Both the position numbers and the translations under genes were made by a program. From contig JAQBNQ010000364.1 in NCBI GenBank assembly GCA_028288545.1, forward strand, positions 1-11,012: a stretch of 11,012 nt of DNA, read 5' to 3'. Numbering within the stretch: position 1 is the stretch's first letter; every line of letters starts with the position of its first letter. This stretch comes from Bacteroidota bacterium (lineage in GTDB: Bacteria > Bacteroidota > Bacteroidia > Chitinophagales > LD1). A model generated the notes under the pieces. That model did no database searches and was not told where the DNA came from. It saw only the letters and a list, made by a program, of their open reading frames with translations. Positions 1-6,827 of the stretch are shown one piece after another.

Positions 1-100
1 GAATACAAAATACATCGCCACAGATTCACAGATTAAAGACACTTTTTTAAGAATACAAAATACATCGCCACAGATTCACAGATTAAAGACACTTTTTTAA
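1..100. repeat. Exact 50-bp tandem duplication containing the CACAGATT core
   Basis: Bases 1-50 and 51-100 are identical. Each unit holds AATACAAAATA, a short spacer, GCC, then two head-to-tail copies of the octamer CACAGATT and a T-rich tail. The 20-base core GCCACAGATTCACAGATTAA lies at 17-36 and 67-86, and recurs at 577-596 (same strand) and 646-665 (opposite strand). Copy one begins exactly at base 1, so the array may continue outside the window. An exact duplication of this size suggests either recent unequal recombination or replication slippage, or an assembly artefact. It sits 36 bases upstream of the GxxExxY gene start. Confidence 0.95.
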
Positions 101-136
101 ACTATAAAAAGACAGTAACAATTTAAAGGCAGTTAT

Positions 137-528
137 ATGAGTACCGAACTTAATGAAGGAAAATATCCATTGAAGGATGAAACTTTCAGAATTATTGGTA
201 TCTGCATGGAGGTTCACAATGCGCTGGGAAAAGGTTTTTAGAAATTGTTTACAAAGATGCCTGTGAGTACGAATTTAAGAAACAACGCATTACCTATGCC
301 CGTGAAGTGGAGTATGGAGTGAGCTATAAAGATGTTATTTTGCCGCATAAGTTTTTTGCTGATTTTGTGGTTTATGATAACATCATATTGGAAGTGAAAG
401 CACAAAAAGGATTGCCGTCAGAGTTTGATCACCTGGTATTAAATTATCTGGCAGTGTCTAAATGTAAGGTAGGATTACTTGTAAATTTTGGTCATGATTC
501 CCTTAAATTTAAAAGATTAGTTCTTTAA
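137..528 (+). pseudogene. GxxExxY-family protein (PD-(D/E)XK nuclease-like), frameshifted
   Basis: This is a small protein of the GxxExxY family, which is placed with the PD-(D/E)XK nuclease superfamily; its cellular role is not established. The ATG at 137 follows an SD-like AAAGG at 125-129. Reading stops at TAG (239-241) after 34 codons, just after ALGKGF. The homology continues at once one frame over from 241 (EIVYKDA...) to the TAA at 526-528. One more T in the T5 run 235-239 would restore a continuous protein of about 130 residues, with the signature G33-F-L-E36-I-V-Y39 spanning the break and a plausible D76...E86-x-K88 nuclease core (FADF, ILEVKA). A -1 slip of the Phe tRNA on TTT-TAG would give the same product. 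The gene is flanked on both sides by CACAGATT repeats. Options are a true pseudogene, a homopolymer sequencing error, or recoding; the family call is firm, the state of the gene is not. Confidence 0.85.
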
Positions 529-561
529 TTGCTACCAGTACCGCGCATATTTACTAAAGCA

Positions 562-597
562 AATACAAAAATGCCAGCCACAGATTCACAGATTAAA
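562..597 (+). repeat. Third direct copy of the CACAGATT repeat
   Basis: This copy keeps AATACAAAA (562-570), a diverged six-base spacer, and the full 20-base core at 577-596, in the same orientation and spacing as the two upstream copies. The T-rich tail of the 1-100 units is not kept. It lies 34 bases after the stop of the GxxExxY gene, so that gene is bracketed by same-strand copies. Confidence 0.9.
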
Positions 598-665
598 TTC
601 CTTAATAAGAACTCCATTATTTAATTTTCATCAGGGTATTTTGTATTAATCTGTGAATCTGTGGC
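577..665. repeat. Perfect 20-bp inverted repeat (CACAGATT core) between GxxExxY gene and hutU
   Basis: The core at 577-596 is matched perfectly by its reverse complement at 646-665, with 49 bases between the arms. The inverted copy also carries the accessory AATACAAAATA motif (reverse complement at 637-647), but on the other side of the core than in the direct copies. The right arm ends 24 bases before the hutU start codon, so it lies in the hutU leader or promoter region. No T run follows the arm and the loop is long, so a simple intrinsic terminator is unlikely. An element end or protein-binding site is a better guess. Confidence 0.9.
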
Positions 666-689
666 AAAGGATTTCTAAATTTCAAAACA

Positions 690-2342
690 ATGACGACCGA
701 AACTAAAAGAGTATTACACGCACCGCATGGCAGTCAATTAAGTTGCAAGGGCTGGATACAGGAAGCAGCTTTAAGAATGTTGTATAACAATCTGGATCCT
801 GCGGTAGCTGAAAGACCTGAAGACCTGATTGTATATGGCGGCCTTGGAAAAGCTGCCCGCAATTGGAAGGCTTTTGATAAGATAGTTGAATGCCTGAAAG
901 ACCTTGAGGAGGACGAAACTTTAATGGTACAAAGTGGTAAGCCTGTTGGCGTTTTGCGTTCGCATAAAGATGCGCCACGGGTTTTAATTGCCAACTCGAA
1001 TTTAGTGGGTAAGTGGGCTACCTGGGAGCACTTCCGCGAGTTGGAAAAGAAAGGCCTTATCATGTATGGGCAAATGACAGCCGGTTCATGGATATATATA
1101 GGTAGCCAGGGCATTGTACAAGGAACTTATGAAACTTATTTATCGCTTGCTGCGCAACATTTTGGAGGCAGCTTAAAAGGTAAATTGAACGTAACTGCAG
1201 GTCTGGGTGGTATGGGTGGAGCACAGCCTTTATCCATTACAATGAACGAAGGCGTTTGTCTTGCCGCCGAAGTTGAAGAGTGGAGGATTAAGAAAAGAAT
1301 TGAAACGCGTTACTTAGATAAGTACACAAGTAACATTGACGAGTCGATTGATTGGGCATTGGAAGCTAAAGCCAAAGGCGAGGCACTTTCTATAGGGGTT
1401 TGCTGCAATGCGGTTGAACTTTTACAAAGACTGATAGATAGAAATATTACACCCGATACACTTACAGATCAAACCTCTGCCCACGATGAGTTGATAGGCT
1501 ATTTTCCTGAAGGATTGAGCGTTGAACAGGCTAAGTTATTACGCGAGACTAATCCTCAACAGTATATTGAGCAATCACTGGATACGATCGCTAAACATGT
1601 AAAGCAAATGCTTGAACTGCAAAAGCGCGGGGCTATTACTTTCGATTACGGAAATAATATACGGGGACAGGCAAAAGATAAACGCAGCGTAACGAATGCT
1701 TTCGATTTTCCGGGATTTGTGCCGGCTTACATACGTCCGCTTTTTTGCGAGGGTAAGGGGCCTTTCCGCTTTGTAGCTTTAAGCGGAGATGAAAACGACA
1801 TTTATGTTTGTGACGAAAAATTGAAAGAACTATTCCCGGATAATGTTGGTCTTAATCGCTGGTTGAACCTTGCGAAAGAAAAAATTGCCTTCCAGGGATT
1901 ACCAGCCCGTATTTGCTGGCTTGGTATGGGTGATAGAGAAATTGCGGGTGTTGCATTTAACGATCTTGTGAAATCAGGCAAAGTAAAAGCGCCAATCGTT
2001 ATTGGCCGCGACCATTTAGATACAGGCTCCGTAGCCTCACCTAACCGCGAAACTGAGGCTATGATGGATGGCAGCGATGCCATTGCCGATTGGCCGATTC
2101 TTAATGCCCTGATCAACACTGCGGGCGGTGCCAGTTGGGTTTCTTTTCATCATGGCGGTGGAGTTGGTATGGGCTACTCGCTTCATGCCGGTATGGTAAT
2201 TGTTGCAGATGGTACCAACGATGCCAAGCGCAGACTAAAACGTGTTTTGCATAACGATCCTGCCATGGGCGTTATCCGTCACGCCGATGCGGGTTACGAA
2301 ATTGCCAAAGAAACTTCGCGCAAATTCGGACTTGATTTATAA
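690..2342 (+). CDS. hutU: Urocanate hydratase (urocanase)
   Basis: HutU catalyses the second step of histidine breakdown: urocanate plus water gives 4-imidazolone-5-propanoate, with tightly bound NAD+ acting as electrophile, in the cytosol. The 550-residue length matches the family. The urocanase signature FQGLPARICW is intact at residues 401-410, with the conserved cysteine at 409. The glycine-rich NAD-binding segment GLGGMGGAQ lies at 171-179 and the conserved YGQMTAGSWIYIGSQG segment at 126-141. The start at ATG 690 fits the family N-terminus (a short lead, then HAPHGSQLSCKGW). No hutH, hutI or hutG is in the window, so this copy stands apart from the rest of the pathway. A CACAGATT inverted-repeat arm ends 24 bases upstream, and no convincing TAnnTTTG promoter was found in the 161-base upstream gap, so its regulation cannot be read here. 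Confidence 0.97.
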   Translation: MTTETKRVLHAPHGSQLSCKGWIQEAALRMLYNNLDPAVAERPEDLIVYGGLGKAARNWKAFDKIVECLKDLEEDETLMVQSGKPVGVLRSHKDAPRVLIANSNLVGKWATWEHFRELEKKGLIMYGQMTAGSWIYIGSQGIVQGTYETYLSLAAQHFGGSLKGKLNVTAGLGGMGGAQPLSITMNEGVCLAAEVEEWRIKKRIETRYLDKYTSNIDESIDWALEAKAKGEALSIGVCCNAVELLQRLIDRNITPDTLTDQTSAHDELIGYFPEGLSVEQAKLLRETNPQQYIEQSLDTIAKHVKQMLELQKRGAITFDYGNNIRGQAKDKRSVTNAFDFPGFVPAYIRPLFCEGKGPFRFVALSGDENDIYVCDEKLKELFPDNVGLNRWLNLAKEKIAFQGLPARICWLGMGDREIAGVAFNDLVKSGKVKAPIVIGRDHLDTGSVASPNRETEAMMDGSDAIADWPILNALINTAGGASWVSFHHGGGVGMGYSLHAGMVIVADGTNDAKRRLKRVLHNDPAMGVIRHADAGYEIAKETSRKFGLDL

Positions 2343-2394
2343 TACACCTTTATAAATCATCATTGGCTGGTTTTTAATTTATTAATTTGCCGAC

Positions 2395-3249
2395 ATGAGC
2401 ATTGCAGATATTTTACGGAAAACTATTTCATGGCTTGAGTCGCACCGGTTTATTAATATTCTGTTAGCAGGCGGCTATTTCCTTTTCATCTACTTTATGC
2501 ACGACCCTGTGGTGCATCTTTCAGTATGGGTGATGAATTTCTTTACGCTACCCGTTTACAACAAAGTTGTTCTGGGCATTTTTGCATTGTTCCTCATTCT
2601 TTTTACCGTATTTCTTATAGGCCAGCTAAAAGAACACAAGGACAATCGAAAACTTAAGTCTATTTATCTTTTTGTAACACTTGCCTTAATCGTAATTCAT
2701 TTCCGGATTATGTTTGAAATGAATATTGAGATCATTCACATTTTTGAATTTTCAATTCTTGCTGTACTTCTATTTCCACTTACCAGGCGATTTGGGGCCA
2801 CCTTGCTGTTCACAATCCCATTTATGCTGTTGGATGAGTGGCACCAATATATTGTACTATATCCAGGCTATGTTGAATACTTTGAGTTTAACGATGTGGT
2901 GATGGATATGTATGGCTGCGGCCTTGCAATGACCGCATTGCTTATTTGCAACTTAAACGGCCCCGAAGTAAAAGTCTTATGGAAAAGACCTGAATTTATT
3001 TCCCTTTGCCTTTTTGTGCTTTTTGTTGTTATTGCGCTAAAAACCTGCTTTATATGTTCGTATCCTCATGAAAAATGCAGCAACACTTTTCTTGTATTAA
3101 ACGGAATCCAGGGAGTCCAAACCTTCTGGCACCAATACCCGGGCAGAGATGTGGTTTATCACGTAATGCAGCCGATCGAAGCACTTATTTACATCCCGCT
3201 GCTGGCGTTCTTTTATTTTGGCCTGGACTCTTTCCGAAAACAGGTGTAG
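2395..3249 (+). CDS. VanZ-like multi-spanning membrane protein
   Basis: This is an inner-membrane protein of 284 residues with about eight hydrophobic segments, roughly at residues 18-38, 58-78, 89-107, 113-131, 133-150, 170-187, 200-220 and 261-278. The middle resembles the VanZ-like family: H115 and E118 in a helix start, DE-x-HQ at 147-151, then D167, D171 and G174, in the order and spacing seen in that family. VanZ itself confers low-level teicoplanin resistance, but most VanZ-like proteins have no known role, so no resistance function is claimed. The C-terminal third is not typical: a loop with Cys218, Cys221 and Cys228 follows the seventh hydrophobic segment. The gene starts 52 bases after hutU on the same strand, so co-transcription is possible. 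The family assignment rests on pattern only. Confidence 0.6.
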   Translation: MSIADILRKTISWLESHRFINILLAGGYFLFIYFMHDPVVHLSVWVMNFFTLPVYNKVVLGIFALFLILFTVFLIGQLKEHKDNRKLKSIYLFVTLALIVIHFRIMFEMNIEIIHIFEFSILAVLLFPLTRRFGATLLFTIPFMLLDEWHQYIVLYPGYVEYFEFNDVVMDMYGCGLAMTALLICNLNGPEVKVLWKRPEFISLCLFVLFVVIALKTCFICSYPHEKCSNTFLVLNGIQGVQTFWHQYPGRDVVYHVMQPIEALIYIPLLAFFYFGLDSFRKQV

Positions 3250-3314
3250 CTTTGCTCTTTAACTCATTTTAAATTATTCAAATTTAGAGTGACCGGATTT
3301 AGCAAATCGTCCTT

Positions 3315-4262
3315 GTGAAAAAAATATTTTCTTCCATCATCCTTTTTAAGTTTTTACTGCAACCGGTTTGCTGCCAACCCACGGCAAAAACCGATTCGCT
3401 AAAATGGATTGAGCCTATTTATGTTGTTGATCCCAATGGAATTGATTTAAGGTTGCAAGCCGGTGAAGAATCTGAATTAGACGAGCATGTTCCGTTTGGA
3501 ACGAAACTTGAAATACATGGAGAACAGAACGGATGGCTGGTAATACAAAAACCCAACTTTACACAAGGCTATCTCCTTTACGGTAAAAAAGAAAGTACCG
3601 GTAATGAAGCCGCAATGCCCTTAAGCCACGAAATACTAAACGACTGCAGCGAACCCAACCGCTTAGATATTATTCCTATAGGCAAACAGCAGTTTTTAGC
3701 TGCAAAAAAAACAAGCATAAATTACCTGGTTGCAGATACTAATCTCATTAAAAAACAGGACAGTGTCCTTGAACTTAAAACAAAAGCAAAGCCCGTAAAA
3801 TTTACTGACCATATGCAAGGCGAAGGTTATTTTTTGACAACTTATAAAGGGCAGTACAAGGTGCTAAATAAATATGTGATAAGCGGCATAGGATACGAAG
3901 AAGGATTTAGTATGCTGATTGATAAAACGACGGGCAACATCACCTACTTTGAATCCCGTTTTCCATACCTGAGTGCGAGTAAAAAGTATGTCATGTGTAT
4001 TTACACTAATATTTACGAAAACACTACGGACCTACAATTAGACTCTTTAGCAAAAGACACTGTAATAAGCCTGGTTAGAGCCACCTATAAAAACTGGCAG
4101 ACAGCAGATGAAAACCCTGAAATGTTTTGGGGCAGGGATGAATGTTTTTACGCTGCTGTTGTACCTTCGGCGGTGGCCTGGGTGCCGGATAGAAAAAGGG
4201 AGGGGCAGGTAATGCCAAATACCCATTTCAGATATATAAAGATCAGAATAGTCTCTAAATAA
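3315..4262 (+). CDS. Secreted protein with N-terminal SH3-like domain, function unknown
   Basis: This 315-residue protein has an N-terminal signal peptide (MKK, hydrophobic core, ends near VCCQ at 18-21), so it is exported; the cysteines do not make a good lipobox. Residues about 34-90 resemble a bacterial SH3 domain: YVVDPNGIDLRLQAG, then a turn with FGTKLEI, GWLVI and GYLLYG, a fold often used for wall or peptide binding. The C-terminal half is not recognised; residues 191-226 have a pattern loosely like a propeller blade (DKTTGNITYFESRFPYLS). GTG at 3315 is the likely start: an in-frame stop at 3300-3302 leaves no upstream alternative. It begins 65 bases after the VanZ-like gene and its stop runs into the shared terminator. 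A TAnnTTTG match at 3247-3254 could serve it, but no good -33 element is seen at the right distance. Confidence 0.75.
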   Translation: MKKIFSSIILFKFLLQPVCCQPTAKTDSLKWIEPIYVVDPNGIDLRLQAGEESELDEHVPFGTKLEIHGEQNGWLVIQKPNFTQGYLLYGKKESTGNEAAMPLSHEILNDCSEPNRLDIIPIGKQQFLAAKKTSINYLVADTNLIKKQDSVLELKTKAKPVKFTDHMQGEGYFLTTYKGQYKVLNKYVISGIGYEEGFSMLIDKTTGNITYFESRFPYLSASKKYVMCIYTNIYENTTDLQLDSLAKDTVISLVRATYKNWQTADENPEMFWGRDECFYAAVVPSAVAWVPDRKREGQVMPNTHFRYIKIRIVSK

Positions 4263-4289
4263 AAAGACCCGCAATTAGCGGGTCTTTTT
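4261..4289. terminator. Bidirectional intrinsic terminator between convergent genes
   Basis: A perfect 12-bp stem (AAAAAGACCCGC at 4261-4272 with GCGGGTCTTTTT at 4278-4289) closes a five-base loop AATTA. The GC part GACCCGC is flanked by A5 on one side and T5 on the other, so it can end transcription on both strands. It begins within the stop codon of the plus-strand SH3-like gene and lies 20 bases from the end of the minus-strand OmpA-domain gene. Confidence 0.95.
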
Positions 4290-4309
4290 AAAACTTATCA
4301 GTTGATCAA

Positions 4310-6733
4310 CTATTGGCTTTTCTTCACTCCTACGATCTGGAATTCAGTACGGCGGTTGATAGCACGTCCTGCCGGATCATCTTTTCCGTCTTCGGTGGTG
4401 TTAGGCACTTTAGGTTTTGTTTTTCCGTAACCCTTGGCAACCATCCTATCTTTAGCAACACCTTTTGTTATCAGGTAAGCAACGCAGCTTTCAGCACGGG
4501 CCTGAGAAAGTTTCATGTTAGAAACATCAGAACCGATGGCATCGGTGTGGGCGCTCAACTCAATTACGAAAGTTGGATTTTCAACAAGTATCTGGTAAAG
4601 ATTATCAAGTACTGATTTTGAGTTTTCAGTAAGCGTTGATTTACCAAATTCGTACAACACATTTTGCAGGGTGTAAGCTTTGTTCATTTCAAGCTTAGCG
4701 ATGGTAAGGTCTTTTCTAATAGTGTCAACTGTCCCTAAACCGCTGGTGCTGATTGGTGTTGTATTAGCAAAATATCCTTCCTTACGTGTAACCAATTTGT
4801 AGTTCTTATTCATTTCTACATCAAAGTAGTAATAAGGATTGCTCTTCATGTAGTAAACCGTTTTCTCCAAACCGTTGGCGTAAACTTCTACTAACTCAAC
4901 ATTCGCGTCAACAAGCGGACCTTTGCCTTCTTCAAATACGGTACCCTTTACGGTGTACTGCGCTTTGCGCGAATAGATGTTATCCGTCAAAGTATCTTCG
5001 TTTGGTAGACCTTTAGTAGTAACGCTTTCAACTTTAGGTTGCATTCCGTCTCTTTCCATAACAACTTCGTAATCAGATTCAGGCTCCAGTTTAAAGAAGT
5101 ATGAACCTGCAGAAGAATTACTCATACCGCTTTTTGGAGAATCAGGTGACTCAACCGAAACCAGCATTTTGGTTCCATCCGGCATTTTCTTATACAGTTT
5201 ATAAGTAGCATTAGTAATAACGCCGCCATCTTCCCCTTCTTTCTTAGCAACACCTTCAACAGCATATCTGAAATTTCTCCAGTAGAAAATATCGTCAGAA
5301 GCAGTTTTAATATTGTTCAAAGGAACACTGCCTACACGATTAGAAGCAAGGAAACCATTTGAAAGATTAGTGCTGCGCGAAAAATAAAGATCATCAGCGC
5401 CTGAATTGATAGGTGCTCCTAAGTTAACAGGATCTGACCATGTAAGATCAGGACTTTCAACACTTTTAAATATATCATAACCACCAAGACCCGGTAAGCC
5501 GTTAGAAGTGAAATAAAGCGTTTTAGTGCTGTCTTCGAAATATGGAGTGCCTTCATCACCAACAGTATTAACTGGTCCTTTTACCGGCTTTGCATCTTTA
5601 AATTCGCCGCTTTGTAAGCGGGTGCAATACCAAATATCCATTCCACCAGGGCCACCCGGGCGGTTGGTTGAATAGTAAACGATATCAGTACCGTCATCAC
5701 CTGTTCTTACAGCCGGCTGAGTGGAAGTATAGTTTTCTTTAGAATTGATATTATCAGGCAATTGCTTTACGTTAGAGAAAGTTCCACCGCTATAGTCTGC
5801 AACAAAAATGTTGCAAAGCGAACGATCGTCTTCCATATCAAGGCACTTTGTAAAGTAGAATCTTGTCTGGCTTTTATTGAAGGTACCGTTACCTACGTTA
5901 TATCCATCTGTATTGATATCCTTGTTTGCAATAGGAGTTCCTGCGCTCCAGTCTTTGCCATCGTAAGTACTGTGCATCAGTTGGTACATGGCTTTAGGCT
6001 TAGGGCCCTGAACAAAAATCAGGGTATCATTCGCTGTCATAGTACCGGCTTTAATCCCTGTATAGTATAGGTCTGTTTCTTCAATGCCATAAGGGGCTTC
6101 TTCGTTATAATACTTGTTTACTGCTGTACCAGCGCCGAAAACTTTAACCTTAGCTTTAGGCGCATTTTTTGCAAACTCGCAACCAGCAATTTCAAGGTCT
6201 GCCAGTTTCTTCATGTTATCCGGAATATCCTTAGATTCTTTAGGAATATAAACCGATTTAAATTTGTTCAGATGTTGAATCGCTTCATCATATTTTCCGT
6301 TGCGGTGCAATACATCTCCAAAATAGAACTCGCCCTTATTAAATAAGATACGGTCTTCATCATCCCATTTCTTCTTATTTGTTTTTTCACCGGGTTTGAT
6401 GTCATAAAACCTTCTGAAAAACAATTCAGAACCTGCGTAATCGCGGGCTTGTAAAAGGGACATGGCTAACCAAAAATTACCATAACGGCTGTTTGAATCC
6501 TGGCGAACGGCATCTCTGTAGTATTCAGCTGCCGAATAGTAGTATGACTCAGCATATAGTTTATCTGCAATTTTAAGCTCGTTACCATAGTATTGTGCCG
6601 GGGCAATCATCTTTTTCTTCACATGCATTTTGGCAGCGGGCTTAGCTTCGGTGCTGGTGCTGTCCTTTTTTGCGGATGCGAAAGAAAAACTTACAATGAA
6701 AGCAAAGACTGTCAGGGTTAAAATCTTCTTCAT
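4310..6733 (-). CDS. OmpA-domain protein with PorE-like architecture (TPR, PD40 propeller, CRD, OmpA)
   Basis: This 807-residue exported protein has a Sec signal peptide (residues 1-21, cut near FASA-K). It has TPR-like helical repeats at about 50-190 and a WD40/PD40-type propeller at about 200-490, with blade motifs YYSTNRPGGPGGMDIWY (353-369) and LYFTSNGLPGLGGYDIF (406-422). Two carboxypeptidase-regulatory-like beta domains follow (about 490-590 and 592-680), then a C-terminal OmpA domain (690-803). The peptidoglycan-binding residues of OmpA domains are present: D731 and, 15 residues on, R746 (HTDAIG...LSQAR). This domain order matches PorE of the T9SS, which links the machinery to peptidoglycan in Porphyromonas gingivalis. 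Unlike that lipoprotein there is no lipobox here. It lies 94 bases after a porP/sprF homologue, a common pairing, with a terminator between them. Many such paralogues exist per genome, so it may serve one PorP/SprF partner rather than be the core PorE. Confidence 0.88.
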   Translation of the reverse strand: MKKILTLTVFAFIVSFSFASAKKDSTSTEAKPAAKMHVKKKMIAPAQYYGNELKIADKLYAESYYYSAAEYYRDAVRQDSNSRYGNFWLAMSLLQARDYAGSELFFRRFYDIKPGEKTNKKKWDDEDRILFNKGEFYFGDVLHRNGKYDEAIQHLNKFKSVYIPKESKDIPDNMKKLADLEIAGCEFAKNAPKAKVKVFGAGTAVNKYYNEEAPYGIEETDLYYTGIKAGTMTANDTLIFVQGPKPKAMYQLMHSTYDGKDWSAGTPIANKDINTDGYNVGNGTFNKSQTRFYFTKCLDMEDDRSLCNIFVADYSGGTFSNVKQLPDNINSKENYTSTQPAVRTGDDGTDIVYYSTNRPGGPGGMDIWYCTRLQSGEFKDAKPVKGPVNTVGDEGTPYFEDSTKTLYFTSNGLPGLGGYDIFKSVESPDLTWSDPVNLGAPINSGADDLYFSRSTNLSNGFLASNRVGSVPLNNIKTASDDIFYWRNFRYAVEGVAKKEGEDGGVITNATYKLYKKMPDGTKMLVSVESPDSPKSGMSNSSAGSYFFKLEPESDYEVVMERDGMQPKVESVTTKGLPNEDTLTDNIYSRKAQYTVKGTVFEEGKGPLVDANVELVEVYANGLEKTVYYMKSNPYYYFDVEMNKNYKLVTRKEGYFANTTPISTSGLGTVDTIRKDLTIAKLEMNKAYTLQNVLYEFGKSTLTENSKSVLDNLYQILVENPTFVIELSAHTDAIGSDVSNMKLSQARAESCVAYLITKGVAKDRMVAKGYGKTKPKVPNTTEDGKDDPAGRAINRRTEFQIVGVKKSQ

Positions 6734-6765
6734 CAGTTTTATTTTTAAAGGTTTCCTTTTTACTC

Positions 6766-6793
6766 AAAAAAAACCCGCAGTTTGATGCAGGTT
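6766..6793 (-). terminator. Intrinsic terminator after the porP/sprF-like gene
   Basis: On the minus strand AACCTGCA pairs with TGCGGGTT (plus-strand arms 6786-6793 and 6772-6779) around a six-base loop, with one G-T wobble, followed by a run of eight T. It stands between the two genes of the porP/porE-like pair, so it would separate or attenuate expression of the downstream OmpA-domain gene. No clear promoter for that gene is visible in the remaining gap. Confidence 0.85.
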
Positions 6794-6827
6794 CTTAATC
6801 TTATATATCAACAAGGTTGTGATCTAA

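Noticed and set aside
1..100. CRISPR array
   Set aside because: The 50-base units are contiguous and identical with no variable spacers, only two tandem copies exist, and no cas gene is present.
637..690. hutU promoter with TTTG at 640-643 and TAAATTTC at 676-683
   Set aside because: The spacing of 32 bases is far from the usual 19-21 and the second element is nearly on the start codon.
703..1114. Two minus-strand open frames of 91 and 126 codons inside hutU
   Set aside because: They lie opposite a fully conserved urocanase and their translations show no family features.
1802..2119. Minus-strand open frame of 105 codons inside hutU
   Set aside because: Shadow of the conserved HutU C-terminal coding sequence.
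5762..6070. Plus-strand open frame of 102 codons inside the OmpA-domain gene
   Set aside because: It lies opposite a clear propeller-coding region and has no recognisable domain.
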